From assembly GCA_947498325.1 (NCBI GenBank), contig CANMKE010000020.1:1-64000 (forward strand): a stretch of 64,000 bases of DNA. Reading direction: 5' to 3'. This stretch comes from an uncultured Persicobacter sp. (GTDB taxonomy: Bacteria; Bacteroidota; Bacteroidia; Cytophagales; Cyclobacteriaceae). Below, piece after piece: positions 27,236-38,100 of this stretch. Position 1 is the stretch's first letter; every line of letters starts with the position of its first letter. Below the pieces are notes generated by a model, which had not been told where the DNA came from, ran no database searches, and was given only the letters and a program-made list of their open reading frames with translations. The translations under genes and the position numbers were made by a program.

Positions 27236-28444
27236 TTATGCTGGTTGAATCTCTAAATATCTAACCAAAGCCTCAACATAATAATAGTCAGCATACGATA
27301 GCGGCGTATCTACTTCCGAATTTCTTGGTAGATTACCCACACTGTGTTTCAATAGGAAATGACCATTTTCACCTACTTTAGCCAAAAATTGATTGCTACT
27401 AAGGGTGTTCAAGATCGTACTTGCCTGATCAAAATATTGCTTACCTAAAGTCTCGTCTTTGGTTAATTGTGACAAGTCAATAAAAGCTGAGGCCATTACC
27501 GCACCCGCTGAAGCATCCCGGTAGGTATTTGGGATTTTTGGATCATTGAAATCCCAATAAGGAACTCCGTCGGCAGGGTAGTTCTCGTTGGAAAGAATGA
27601 ACGCTGCAATATGTTGTGCCTGAGTCAAATAAGCTGGGTTTTTGGTGTAACGATACATCATCGTATAACCATAAAGCCCCCAGGCTTGCCCCCGTGCCCA
27701 ACTGCTTTCATCACTCAGCCCTTGTGCAGTATTTTTGTGCAAAACCGATCCGTTTTCAGGATTATAATCAATCACATGGTAAGAGCTGTAATCTTGTCGG
27801 AAGTGATTTTTGATCGTCGTTTGTGCATGTTCGTTGGCGATTTTCAATAAGGAAGAGGATTGCCCCTCTCGTTCTCCAACCCACGTAAGCAATTCCAAAT
27901 TCATCATATTATCAATGATCACAGGATATTTCCACCCCCTGCGGCCATCCCAATCCCATGATTTTATAGCCCCCACATTAGGATTGAAACGTTTGGCTAA
28001 AGTATAGGCGCCGGTGATCAAGGGTTCGAGAAATTTTTCGTTCTTGGTGATTTTGTAGGCGTTGCCATAACTGCAAAAGAGCATAAAGCCAAGGTCATGG
28101 TGTCGTGTTTCATTTTTGACGGAGTCCAGTTCAAGGGTTTTAGCGGTAGCCAAAGCTTTCCACTTTTCGTCTTTAGTGGCCTCATACAAATACCACAATG
28201 TTCCAGGATAAAAACCACTGCACCACCAAAATTTATCACTGTTGATCAGTTCTCCCCCTTCAAATGACCGAGGAAATTGGGAAGGAGCCATTTGATTTAC
28301 CATCCCCTTATATTGCAGGGCGCAGTGGGCTATGACCTGTTCGGCTTTTTGAGGAGAAAATGTTGGGCTCTGAGCTGTGCGTCGTTCTTGACTACAGCTA
28401 ATCACAAGCAAAATAATTGAAAAATAAGTAATGAAATATCGCAT
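27236..28444 (-). CDS. GH88 unsaturated glucuronyl hydrolase, lipoprotein
   Basis: A 402-residue GH88 enzyme with a lipoprotein signal (MRYF..., lipobox ISC at Cys17), placing it in the envelope. The (alpha/alpha)6 barrel carries two conserved aspartates, Asp117 in RHHDLGF and Asp178 in VIIDNMMNLELL. They are 61 residues apart, the same distance as Asp88 and Asp149 in the well-studied Bacillus enzyme. SWARGQAWGLYGYTMMYR and ASAGAVMASAFIDL are also typical. The enzyme removes the 4,5-unsaturated uronic acid left at the non-reducing end by polysaccharide lyases, so it should act after the lyases at 39866 and 50040. It is the only envelope CAZyme on the minus strand and diverges from the GH94-like gene. 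I start at 28444 rather than further upstream to obtain a proper signal sequence. Confidence 0.9.
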   Translation of the reverse strand: MRYFITYFSIILLVISCSQERRTAQSPTFSPQKAEQVIAHCALQYKGMVNQMAPSQFPRSFEGGELINSDKFWWCSGFYPGTLWYLYEATKDEKWKALATAKTLELDSVKNETRHHDLGFMLFCSYGNAYKITKNEKFLEPLITGAYTLAKRFNPNVGAIKSWDWDGRRGWKYPVIIDNMMNLELLTWVGEREGQSSSLLKIANEHAQTTIKNHFRQDYSSYHVIDYNPENGSVLHKNTAQGLSDESSWARGQAWGLYGYTMMYRYTKNPAYLTQAQHIAAFILSNENYPADGVPYWDFNDPKIPNTYRDASAGAVMASAFIDLSQLTKDETLGKQYFDQASTILNTLSSNQFLAKVGENGHFLLKHSVGNLPRNSEVDTPLSYADYYYVEALVRYLEIQPA

Positions 28445-28676
28445 AAATTCTATATAAAAAATATCCTTGATCACTGAAGGCAAAGGAGTGCCCTAATGCC
28501 TTATTCAATAATCTCGTTAGATTGTGTCGCTTTGAAGAGGATAAATGGCCATTTGAAGTGTATATTTATCAGAGGTGAAATGGTCTGGAAAATATTTTGC
28601 CAAATGGGTATAATTTTATTTTATGTTTTTTAAATATCAAGTCTAAGCTGTTTATTTATAACAAATATAGACGGGT

Positions 28677-30854
28677 ATGATAACACATGATACAACAGTA
28701 AGCCAGTGGCTTTTGGATGATGATTTTTTTCCTGTAGTGGAATATACCGGCCCGCTTCCCTTTCCGATGGCGTTGGAGCGTGCCGATACCTCACAAACCG
28801 AGGATCCTTATTTTCTTTTGGGGAATTACCGACTCTTGCTTTTGCCTCATGTCAGTGGAAAATATCAGCTGATCACCGGTGAGCGTTCGTGGGGAAGGCT
28901 CAATCAAGGAAAACAAGATAACAGTGGGGCGAATCACCTGTTTGTTGAATGGGATGGGCAGAAAATAGACCTGACAGACATTTATCAGGATACGGTTCAA
29001 ATTCAGCGTAATTGCCGTTGTGGGGTTGGATATGTGATTTGGGAGTATGCTTTTTCAGGAATTGTAATTACCAAAAAAATAACCATTAGACCGTCGCTGT
29101 CCGTAACGGGGGGGCGGTCAATCATGCAGGTGGATATTGAGATTAAGAATGATACCGAAAGGGACTGTCAACTATGCGTATGCGATGTGATCGTGGCTGA
29201 TTATGAAATGAATTATCAGCAAAATTGGCCAAAAAAGGTCAATTATAGAGCAAGAGAAAAGGACAATAACAGTGATTTTTGTGCGGTTGAATTTGAAGCA
29301 AATCCACGTGAACCCTTTTTGTGGAAAGACAAAAATAGCATCGCTGAATATGAGGGCTTCCCGCCTGTGCTATTTATGGGGTCAAAAGATAAAGCATCTA
29401 TTGAACATAATGTGGATGCAGCAGGAAATAGTCTTCAAGCCATTAATGAAGTGAATTTGAAAGGGGGAGGAGTGCAGTCTTTCAGTTATCAATTAGGATT
29501 CAGTTTTGAGGAGGATTATAAAGCTGAATGGAAAGCATTCTGTGAAGAAAAAACGTCCGTGGCTGACCAATGGCAACAGGTACTTCCTACATTTGAAACA
29601 GATAATGAGCGACGATCCGAGCTGTTATGGCATGCGCACACTTTAGAGGCTCTATCCCAATATTCACGATATTTTCAGGAAACCAAAACACCGCAGGGTA
29701 GTCAGTATGATTTTTGGTGGGGGCTGCATGCGAGTGTCAGAGATCATCTTCAGCATTTATTGCCGATGTGTTATTATAACCCAACGGTGGCCAAGTCTGC
29801 TTTGCGCTATGCGTTAAAAAAAGAAAACGCAAGAGGGCAGGTGCCGATTATGGAGAAAGGATTTGGTTATCAGACCGATGATGTTTACATACAGTCTGAT
29901 AATCAATTGTTTTTACTGCATGCGATCAATGAATATTTGCGCATTACGGGCGATACTGATTTTTTGTATGAGGTGCTTCCTTATTATCCTTTGGAAAGCA
30001 AAGCCGAAGGGACGGTGCTCGATCATATCGAAAAAATGGTTTTGTTTCTTCGTGATGAAATAGGCCTGGGGCCACGTGGGTTGGTTCGGCTGCTGAATTC
30101 GGATTGGAATGATGACCTTCATTTTGTGTTGGCCAATGAGCCTTTCAACCGAATGTATGAAAAGTCAGAATCGCATTTAAATACGACCATGGCCATTGTG
30201 ATGTATCAGCAATTGGCTCAAAATCTTTCCTCCTTGAAGCCCGCTGATGAATATACCTATCAGATTGATATGCTGAAATCCATTGCCCAAACGCAGGTGA
30301 CGGTTTTGTATGAAAATATAAGGAAGGACCTTGGGGGAGCTTCGTTTTTCAAGCGTTTTTATTGGGTGGATCAGCCGATCGGGAATGAGGAAGTTTATAT
30401 GTGGCCACAGGCCTTTGGTTTACAGATTCCATATTTGGATGTTGAGCGGAAGGCGAAAATGATTGAGGTGGTCAATGAGCGATTGGTGTTCCCCGAAAAA
30501 GCCGGTGGGCGACTGATGGAAGGACCTTTGCCATTTGTAAAGGAACATTATTGTAAAGACGGTTGTGGTGAAAATGGCGCTTTTTGGTTTGCCCCTTATG
30601 CCCAGTATGTTATTGGGGTAGCACAGGTGGATTTAAACTTGGCTTGGGAACTTTTTGACCGAATGAGCCTCCAGCATATCGGGCAGGCCTTCCCAGATTT
30701 TTGGTTGGGGCAATGGACCGCATCAGATTATATCAACAGTTCGATTTCTGAAACGCAGGGACATGCCTATAACATGCCTTACAATGCTCATGCGCATGCT
30801 TATCCGCTATATACTTATTACCGATTGAAGGAATTAGAAGAGAATAAATTGTAA
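28677..30854 (+). CDS. GH94-like cytoplasmic phosphorylase
   Basis: A 725-residue protein without a signal peptide. It shares the two-part layout of inverting phosphorylases: an N-terminal beta-sandwich of about 290 residues and an (alpha/alpha)6 barrel with LLNSDWNDDLHF, whose DWND corresponds to the catalytic acid motif of GH94. The barrel ends with AYNMPYNAHAHAYPLYTYYR. It is only distantly similar to the GH94 protein at 15318, lacks that protein's N-terminal MRFGFFDDEN, and is shorter, so it probably belongs to a different GH94 subfamily or a neighbouring family of the clan. Possible substrates include glucosyl-uronate or glucosyl-aldonate disaccharides, but nothing in the sequence decides this. 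It diverges from GH88 across a 232-base gap and could handle the disaccharide that GH88 releases. Confidence 0.7.
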   Translation: MITHDTTVSQWLLDDDFFPVVEYTGPLPFPMALERADTSQTEDPYFLLGNYRLLLLPHVSGKYQLITGERSWGRLNQGKQDNSGANHLFVEWDGQKIDLTDIYQDTVQIQRNCRCGVGYVIWEYAFSGIVITKKITIRPSLSVTGGRSIMQVDIEIKNDTERDCQLCVCDVIVADYEMNYQQNWPKKVNYRAREKDNNSDFCAVEFEANPREPFLWKDKNSIAEYEGFPPVLFMGSKDKASIEHNVDAAGNSLQAINEVNLKGGGVQSFSYQLGFSFEEDYKAEWKAFCEEKTSVADQWQQVLPTFETDNERRSELLWHAHTLEALSQYSRYFQETKTPQGSQYDFWWGLHASVRDHLQHLLPMCYYNPTVAKSALRYALKKENARGQVPIMEKGFGYQTDDVYIQSDNQLFLLHAINEYLRITGDTDFLYEVLPYYPLESKAEGTVLDHIEKMVLFLRDEIGLGPRGLVRLLNSDWNDDLHFVLANEPFNRMYEKSESHLNTTMAIVMYQQLAQNLSSLKPADEYTYQIDMLKSIAQTQVTVLYENIRKDLGGASFFKRFYWVDQPIGNEEVYMWPQAFGLQIPYLDVERKAKMIEVVNERLVFPEKAGGRLMEGPLPFVKEHYCKDGCGENGAFWFAPYAQYVIGVAQVDLNLAWELFDRMSLQHIGQAFPDFWLGQWTASDYINSSISETQGHAYNMPYNAHAHAYPLYTYYRLKELEENKL

Positions 30855-30890
30855 TAGGTGGCTGGCAGCTATCAATTGTATAATGTCGGC

Positions 30891-31175
30891 GTTTTTTTGA
30901 CCATGATTTACATGATTAGAAGGATTACCATGATTTTTTTTGAGTGGTTTCGCTTAAAGTAGGTCCTTTAAAATATAGCTAATCATGGTTTACAGTACCT
31001 CTGCAACAATTGAATATAAAATACAAAGGGATATTTATTTGTCCACAGATGATACAGATTTTTTTGAGGGGATCTATTCAAAAAAATCATATTTTAGGAT
31101 AATAATAAATCATGGTAATCCTGTAAATCAAGGTAATCGTGGTCTTTAACACTCACCCAACAGTGTAGTGTTTAA
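30891..31175. repeat. Inverted C plus composite E-C, copy 2
   Basis: 30891-30940 holds repeat C in reverse orientation (ACCATGATTTACATGATTAG). 31018-31175 repeats the E-then-C order of 17861-18041: AAATACAAAGGG, TTTGTCCACAGATGATACAG, AATCATGGTAATCCTGTAAA and GTGTAGTGTTTAA. It stands 36 bases before the GH2 gene at 31212. No gene lies between 30855 and 31211. Confidence 0.75.
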
Positions 31176-31211
31176 TTGCAATTAGATCAAGAATTTAGAA
31201 AAATATAACCA

Positions 31212-33413
31212 ATGAAAAATATAAAATTGAACTGGACGCTGGGGCATCATGCTGAAAAGCAGCAGATGCCATCCGCTTGGGTAGAAGGGAATGTTCCAGG
31301 CAATGCTCAATTGGATTGGGCACGAGCAAATGATTATGCTGATTATCATTTTTCGGATAATTACAAGCAATGGGTATGGATGGAAGATTGCTATTGGACT
31401 TACCAAACGGCTTTAGATATCCCAACATCAATCGAAGGTCAGGCCGTTTATTTTCAGGCCAAAGGTATTGATTATGAGTGTGAAATTTACCTTAATGATC
31501 ATTTGCTTACTCACCATATCGGTATGTTTAGTGAGGTCAAGGTTTTGCTGACACCCTACCTGAAGAAAGAAAATAACCTGTTGAAGGTGGTGGTTTTTCC
31601 TATTCCAAAATCGCATCACAACTCCTATGACCGTACACAGGCAGTCCTTTCAGCCAAGCCTGCCGTGAGTTATGGATGGGATTGGCACCCACGATTGGTT
31701 CCTTCGGGGATTTGGGATGAGGCGATCTGTATCGTTACAGCGTCACAGGCGGTCAAAAGCATGGTTGTTGATTATGATCTGAATTTAGAGCAACATGCTG
31801 CAAAGGTAAATCTTGAGCTTGATTTCTGGGGTGGAAATTTGGTTGGTGGATCATATTTGCTGCAGGTGATGGACCAAGACAAATGTGTCAAAGAGTTGCC
31901 ATTCAAAGGTTATTATACCAACTTCGAGTTAACCGATCTTAAATTGTGGTGGTGTGTTGGCCATGGCGATGCATTCCAGTATGATTTTGTACTGACCGAC
32001 CTGGAGACCGAGCAGCAGATCAGCCGCAAAGTAGCTTTCCGTCAGGTGGCCTTGGTAATGAACGAAGGCGCTTATGAGCGTACCAATACGTTCCCAAAAT
32101 CCCGCAGTTGTCCTCCGGTACAGATGGAATTGAACGGGCAAAAAATCTTTCTGAAAGGAACCAATTGGGTGAATCCTGAGATCTTCCCGGGCACGATCAC
32201 CGATGCGCGTTTCCATGAATTGATTGATTTGGCGCTGGAAGCAAACATGAATATCCTGCGCGTTTGGGGTGGGGGAATTGTCAATAAAGACGCTTTCCAC
32301 CACTATTGTGATGAGAAAGGAATGTTGGTTTGGCAGGAATTCCCATTGGCTTGTAACGATCACCCCAACGAAAAACAATACCTGAAGGTATTGAAATCTG
32401 AGGCTACAGCGATTGTTAAGCGACTGAAGCAATTTGCCTCAACTGTTCTTTGGTGTGGGGGAAATGAGTTGTTCAACAGCTGGTCGGGAATGACTGATCA
32501 GTCGCATGCTTTGCGCCTATTGAATAGCATTTGTTTTGAGCATGATCCAAATACACCGTTTTTGCCTACGGCTCCAGTAATGGGAATGGGGCATGGGCAT
32601 TATGCTTTCTTTGATGAAGACACCCAACAGGATGTTTTCGAGTGGATGTTCTCGGCAGATTGTACCGCTTACTCAGAATTTGGAATGCCGTCTCCGGCTT
32701 TCGAAAATACGATCCGAAAGGTTATTCCTGAACAAGAGGCATTCCCTCCAAGCCCAACCGAGGCTTGGAAAGCCCATCACGCTTTTGGCGCATGGACCGA
32801 GCAAACGTGGTTAAATGCACACATCATCGAGAAATATTTCGGTAAAAGTGAAGATTTATCTACGCTGGTAGCGCGTGGCCAGCAGCTGCAAAAGATTGGG
32901 TATCAGTGTGTTTTTGAAACAGCACGTCAGAAACAGCCATATTGTAGCATGGCCCTGAATTGGTGTTTCAATGAACCTTGGCCAACTGCGGCCAACAATT
33001 CTATTGTTGATTATGACAATCAAATCAAGCCCGCATTCTACAGCATCAAAGACGCTCTTCGCTCGGTTTTGGCCAGTGCACAATTCCAGCGTTTCTCTTA
33101 TGATGCAGGCGAATGGATGGAAATGGATTTGTGGATGCTCAACGATGGTCAGCAGCAGTTTGACGGCCTGAATATGACCGTTACGGTTTGCTTTGGGGAA
33201 GAATGTCAGCAACAATATTGGAATGGTATCGCCGTAAAGCCATACGAAAATACGGTAGGGCCACGCTTGCGCGTGAAGATTCCACAGAATCACCAAGGTT
33301 TATTTAACATAAAATTATCGGTGGAAAACCATTCTTCCCTGGATAGCACCTATGACTTAGTGGTTAAGCAAATGGTAAAGTGGAAGGATGCCGTGGCCGT
33401 GTTGAATATTTGA
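31212..33413 (+). CDS. GH2 beta-mannosidase-type hydrolase, cytoplasmic
   Basis: A 733-residue GH2 enzyme of the beta-mannosidase subgroup. There is no signal peptide. The N-terminal jelly roll includes WMEDCYWTYQTALDIP and the typical SYGWDWHPRLVPSGIWDE, which is characteristic of beta-mannosidases. The TIM barrel shows the acid/base Glu419 in WCGGNEL and the nucleophile Glu489 in AYSEFGMPS. It is shorter than most beta-mannosidases (about 800-900), mainly at the C-terminus. The likely reaction is removal of beta-linked mannose (or a similar sugar) from imported oligosaccharides in the cytoplasm. This would feed the lyxose/mannose isomerase pathway encoded at 41202-43640. It has a repeat E-C leader upstream and a terminator at 33592. 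Confidence 0.85.
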   Translation: MKNIKLNWTLGHHAEKQQMPSAWVEGNVPGNAQLDWARANDYADYHFSDNYKQWVWMEDCYWTYQTALDIPTSIEGQAVYFQAKGIDYECEIYLNDHLLTHHIGMFSEVKVLLTPYLKKENNLLKVVVFPIPKSHHNSYDRTQAVLSAKPAVSYGWDWHPRLVPSGIWDEAICIVTASQAVKSMVVDYDLNLEQHAAKVNLELDFWGGNLVGGSYLLQVMDQDKCVKELPFKGYYTNFELTDLKLWWCVGHGDAFQYDFVLTDLETEQQISRKVAFRQVALVMNEGAYERTNTFPKSRSCPPVQMELNGQKIFLKGTNWVNPEIFPGTITDARFHELIDLALEANMNILRVWGGGIVNKDAFHHYCDEKGMLVWQEFPLACNDHPNEKQYLKVLKSEATAIVKRLKQFASTVLWCGGNELFNSWSGMTDQSHALRLLNSICFEHDPNTPFLPTAPVMGMGHGHYAFFDEDTQQDVFEWMFSADCTAYSEFGMPSPAFENTIRKVIPEQEAFPPSPTEAWKAHHAFGAWTEQTWLNAHIIEKYFGKSEDLSTLVARGQQLQKIGYQCVFETARQKQPYCSMALNWCFNEPWPTAANNSIVDYDNQIKPAFYSIKDALRSVLASAQFQRFSYDAGEWMEMDLWMLNDGQQQFDGLNMTVTVCFGEECQQQYWNGIAVKPYENTVGPRLRVKIPQNHQGLFNIKLSVENHSSLDSTYDLVVKQMVKWKDAVAVLNI

Positions 33414-33591
33414 GTTATTCGTGTTCTGCCTTGTATTTTAACTTTCATGTTTTAGGAAAATTAAAAAGCTCAGATACAATTGGTCATTATCAATGTTGAC
33501 GGCTTTGGTCTCTCCAAATTATTTTCTGAAGGATATTGATAAGACAGATCAAAATAGAAAAATATTAGTTAGTCGTAATAAATTATAGTCA

Positions 33592-33621
33592 GGTCGGGGT
33601 ATTTAACCTCGGCCTTTTTTT
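33592..33621 (+). terminator. Intrinsic terminator
   Basis: GGTCGGGGT pairs with ACCTCGGCC, using G-U pairs, and is followed by seven T. It lies about 180 bases after the GH2 stop. The stretch from 33622 to 33985 shows no gene or repeat I can support. Confidence 0.65.
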
Positions 33622-33985
33622 ATGTTCCGTGAGGCGGATGAGTTCACAGCATCAACATGATCGCCAGTCTGAGTAGATGATGAGTAATCTCACAAAGTTT
33701 ATTTTATCGTAGCGTTCGGACAAAGAATAAGTATTTCAAAGGAATGAAATAGAAGAAGTTGATAAATGATCCTTTTAAAAGAGGAGAAATGTTTAGAAAG
33801 GAATGAGATGCCTCTGATAGGCTGTTTGAGCTGTTTATGGAATAAAATTCCACTAATAATTGAAGGTTAATCCACCTTAAATTTTTGTTCAGGCACCAAC
33901 TTGGAACTATCAAATGATTAACAAACCAGCTCATAGCAGCCACCGTTAATTCGAAATTAATTTTTTTACTATACTTATTTTTAAG

Positions 33986-35008
33986 ATGAAAGTATTTAAC
34001 ACAATGACCTTGAAAGCATTTGCTTTCGCTCTGCCAATTGTATTTTTATCAGCTTGTGCTACAGAGACTGATGAGCCTGATAAGCCACCTGTTCCACCCG
34101 TTGAGGAGTGTAATGTAAGTTCGCCGGAAACCTTTCTTTTAATGAAAGGTGACACTAAAATCCTTATGAATGAAGGGGCCGATTTAGGCGAATTTGACAA
34201 GCGTGTGCTTTTAGGCGAGAGTGGTGATTCGGAATTTTCTTTTTCTACTGAAGACGGCGCCTTTACTTTTGGAGCAATGGCAGATAAGGGAGAAGAGCTT
34301 TCTGGTGATCTTCAGGTAAAAGGAGAGGAATGTGGCGAAGATTGGGACGCTATCATGGTGAAAAATGAAGCAAGTAAAGTAGCGGCGGTAAACGTTCATG
34401 CAGATAAAAAGACTTATGATATTGAGGTAGTCGATCAAGTAACCTGTATTGACTTCAACTGGGATCATAAAGATGCTGCGGGTAACAAAAAAATTCTCTG
34501 GATGATTGGAGTGGTCAATACCACACCGGATGGCCCTCCTGAAAGCCCTTGGGCTAAAGGAGTTGCAATGACGCAATCAGAGGAAAATCCTGCGATTTGG
34601 GAAGCAGACATTTGGGCATATAACCCATGGTCGGAAACACCAAATGAACACCTGGAAGATTACAACTTCAAAGTAGTGTATAATGCTGAAGGCGTTTGGG
34701 GGGAAAGCGATGGGACTTATAATGTGGATTGGGGTAATGGTCCTGAGCCAGAGAGTGCAGAAGAAAAAGAGGAAATATATGCTACATATGCTGGAAAGTG
34801 GTATGTAAAGTCTTTTTCAATAGATGGTGAGGGCGCTAATGAAGTTATTGATTCTTGTACCAATGCCCCATTAGAAGAGAATGATGAAGGCGAAATGTTA
34901 CCTAATACAGGAGGGTGCCGTGTGAAATACCCAGGCAGTGCTGAAAAGGGCTTGCATTTGACTTTCAATGTTGAAACGCAGTCATTTTCATTTGAGATGA
35001 ATAAATAA
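33986..35008 (+). CDS. Surface lipoprotein upstream of SusC
   Basis: A 340-residue lipoprotein with lipobox SAC at about Cys24 and a proline-rich linker (DEPDKPPVPPVEE). The mature protein is very acidic. Residues about 165-270 (DFNWDHKDAAGNKKILWMIG, WEADIWAYNPWSETPNEHLE, DYNFKVVYN) resemble the beta-sandwich carbohydrate-binding folds of SusE/SusF-like proteins, but I cannot name a family. It sits directly before SusC, separated only by a terminator, whereas SusE/F-like proteins usually follow SusD. A glycan-binding role on the cell surface is the best guess. An alternative start at 34004 gives a shorter signal. Acidic composition and several Glu-rich runs make it unusual among its neighbours. 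Confidence 0.7.
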   Translation: MKVFNTMTLKAFAFALPIVFLSACATETDEPDKPPVPPVEECNVSSPETFLLMKGDTKILMNEGADLGEFDKRVLLGESGDSEFSFSTEDGAFTFGAMADKGEELSGDLQVKGEECGEDWDAIMVKNEASKVAAVNVHADKKTYDIEVVDQVTCIDFNWDHKDAAGNKKILWMIGVVNTTPDGPPESPWAKGVAMTQSEENPAIWEADIWAYNPWSETPNEHLEDYNFKVVYNAEGVWGESDGTYNVDWGNGPEPESAEEKEEIYATYAGKWYVKSFSIDGEGANEVIDSCTNAPLEENDEGEMLPNTGGCRVKYPGSAEKGLHLTFNVETQSFSFEMNK

Positions 35009-35023
35009 TTACAACATGAATAG

Positions 35024-35053
35024 AAAAGCTACCTATCAAGGTGGCTTTTTTTA
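35024..35053 (+). terminator. Intrinsic terminator
   Basis: AAAAGCTACC pairs with GGTGGCTTTT and is followed by T, so the lipoprotein transcript probably ends before susC, which then needs its own promoter within 35054-35168. Confidence 0.8.
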
Positions 35054-35168
35054 AATTATATATGGAAGTTATATGATGATAAATATCAAATTTATATATG
35101 AAACTTTGATATAATAATTTTTCAACGACTCCCTATTTTTTCTATCTACTACAAATTCCATTATTGAT

Positions 35169-38100
35169 ATGAGATGCAATAATACTAAAAAACCGCGCCT
35201 GCGGTTTGGTTTATTTTTTTTGTGGGTGCTAATGGCAATGAGCGGTCAGCTTTTCGCTCAAAAGATGGTCAGCGGAACCGTAACAGAAAATGACGGTGCA
35301 ACCTTACCCGGGGTGAATATCACGCTGAAATCCAAACCAACCATCGGAACGGTTACGGATATAAACGGTAAATTTTCTATTGCTGCCACACCTGATGAGG
35401 TACTTGTTTTTTCTTTCATTGGCTACAATGCCCAGGAAGTAAAGGTTGGAAATCAATCGGTGATTGATGTGAACATGGCTCCGAATGTCAAAGAGCTGGA
35501 AACGGTAGTAGTTATAGGATATGGAGAGCAAAAAGAACGGGATATCACTGGGTCTATCGGTATGGTGAAGTCCGAACAACTGCAAAAAATTCCTACTGCT
35601 AATGCTGCACAAGCAATGCAGGGGCGTATGGCAGGGGTTCAGGTGAGTAATTCAACCACCCCAGGCGGTGGTATTAAAGTGCGCATTCGCGGAGTGGGAA
35701 CCGTTTCGGGTAAATCAGACCCTTTATATGTCATTGATGGAGTATTGACGGATTCAATGTTGAATATCGACCCTAATGATATCGAATCATTAAATGTATT
35801 GAAGGATGCTGCATCGGCGGCCATTTACGGTAACCGCGGAGCCAATGGGGTGGTAATTATTACTACTAAAAGTGGCAAGAAAGGTGAGGCAAAGTTCAAT
35901 TTCTCAGCTGAATACGGCATACAAACACCCATGAATATCTATGATGCAATGGATATTGATGAATACAAAGCCTATGCGGATGAGCTTTTTGTAAAAAACG
36001 GGACCATTAGACAAAATCGTTGGGTGAGAGATGAGAGCATTACCACCAACACCCGTTGGGCAGAGGAGGTTTTCAAGCCTGCGCCTATTTCAAGATACAA
36101 TTTTTCAGCACAAGGCGGAGGCGAGAGCGGTAATTACCGCGTTTCGATGGGCTATACTGATCAGCAGGGCATGCAAATCAATACTGGTTATCAGCGGTAT
36201 AATCTGAACGTTAAGTCGGATATGAAAAGAGGTCGATTTAGAATGGGAGAAACGGTCATGTTTAACCTGTCGAACCGGCAGCAGACCCCTGAGCAGGGAG
36301 ACCCTTCATCTGTTTATCAAATAGCACCTCAGATTCCACTTTATGACCCCGCAAATGTATTGAGTCACGGTTATGGTGTTCCTGCGAACAATATTACCGG
36401 AGCGGTCAATACGGCCAATCCTGTATATACCATGACAATTAAAGAAAAAGAACAACAATCAGTAGGTACCAGCCTGAGTTTGTGGGCAGAGGTTGAATTA
36501 ATCGACGGACTGACATTCAAAACCAATTTGAACGGTACATTTTCCAGCAGTTTTCAGCAGACAAAAAACCCTCAGATGGATCAGGGTACGGCATTGTATG
36601 CTTCGGTAGCGTCCAGGTATTCAGAAAACTACTCCAAGTTTTTGGGGCTTTTTTGGGATAATTATTTGACTTATAAAAAGACCTTTGCAGACAAACATGA
36701 TGTGGTAATTACCGCTGGTGGGGTTGTGCAAAACGAACAAACATCTTTCACCTTTGCAACAGCAGATGGTAACCGAGACGGACTGGAATCCATCGTTGGA
36801 GGGACGAAGCAAACTTATGGGGCAGACAAATTCACCAAAAGAATGTTATCCGGCTTTGCCAGATTTATTTATACCTACGATGCCAAATATACCCTTAATG
36901 GATCCATTCGTTTGGATGCCAGCTCACAGTTTAAGCCTGAGAACAGAGCGGGTGTGTTCAGGTCGCTATCGGCAGGGTGGACCATTTCAGAAGAAGCATT
37001 TTTGAAGGATAATGCCCTCATCAACAATTTGAAATTACGCCTTGGTTATGGTGAGGTAGGTCGTGATTTAAGTTTAACAGATCGTTTTGTGGCATCGATG
37101 TGGCCGAATATCAATTACCCATGGGCCGGTGGCGCTGATAATCCAAATACTACGGCACATATTGTAGCAGGCTTGCCTGCCGAAGACCTCCGCTGGGAGA
37201 CCAGCGAACAGCTGAACCTGGGGATTGACGCCGGATTTTACGACAATAAACTCCGTTTTACGGGAGAAGTCTTTCAGAAAACCTCACGAGATATGATCCT
37301 TGAAGTTCAGCAAATGGCTGATATTGGAACAGGTACAGATGTGGATGGCGACTATATTGGAAATGGCTTGCGAAATGTTGGGTCAATTCAAAATCAAGGG
37401 ATTGAGTTAGGGCTCAATTATGACAATTTCGAAGGGGAATTCACTTATTCTATCGGAGGTAACTTTACTTATGTTTCCAATAAGGCGACAGAATTGGTAG
37501 AGGTGGATGGCCGCTATACACCTGTTATGTCAGGAGATGGGTATCAGCGCCTTGAGGTCGATCAGAGCATGTGGTATTTTTATGGTTACACTACCAATGG
37601 TTTGTATGATGCTGATCAAGGCGATAATGATCTTGAGCCAACAGCGAAAGCGGGGGATGTTCGTTTTGTGGATGTTAGTGGTAATGGTGAGATATCTGAT
37701 GATGACCGCGTGAATTTGGGGAGTTCCATCCCAAAATATTATTTTGGAATGAATTTTAGTGCCCAATATAAAGGGTTTGATCTTAGTGTTTTACTGGAGG
37801 GTAAAGCAGGCTATAAAGTGTTCAATCAAAACCTTTATAATTTTACATTAACCAATAAGAAAGAAAATAGATTGAAGGAGTTGGTGGGCAATACCTGGAG
37901 TGAAGAAAATCCAAATGCAGCCTATCCGAGTATTAACGCCTCTTCAGCATCTAACCGATTTTCAGATAGACATATACAGAACGGTACTTATCTGAATATT
38001 CAAAATATTCAGTTGGGTTATAATTTCAGTAACCTGATCCGGTCAAATACCATCACCCGATTGCGTACCTATGTCGCCATCTCAAACGCCTATATTTTCA

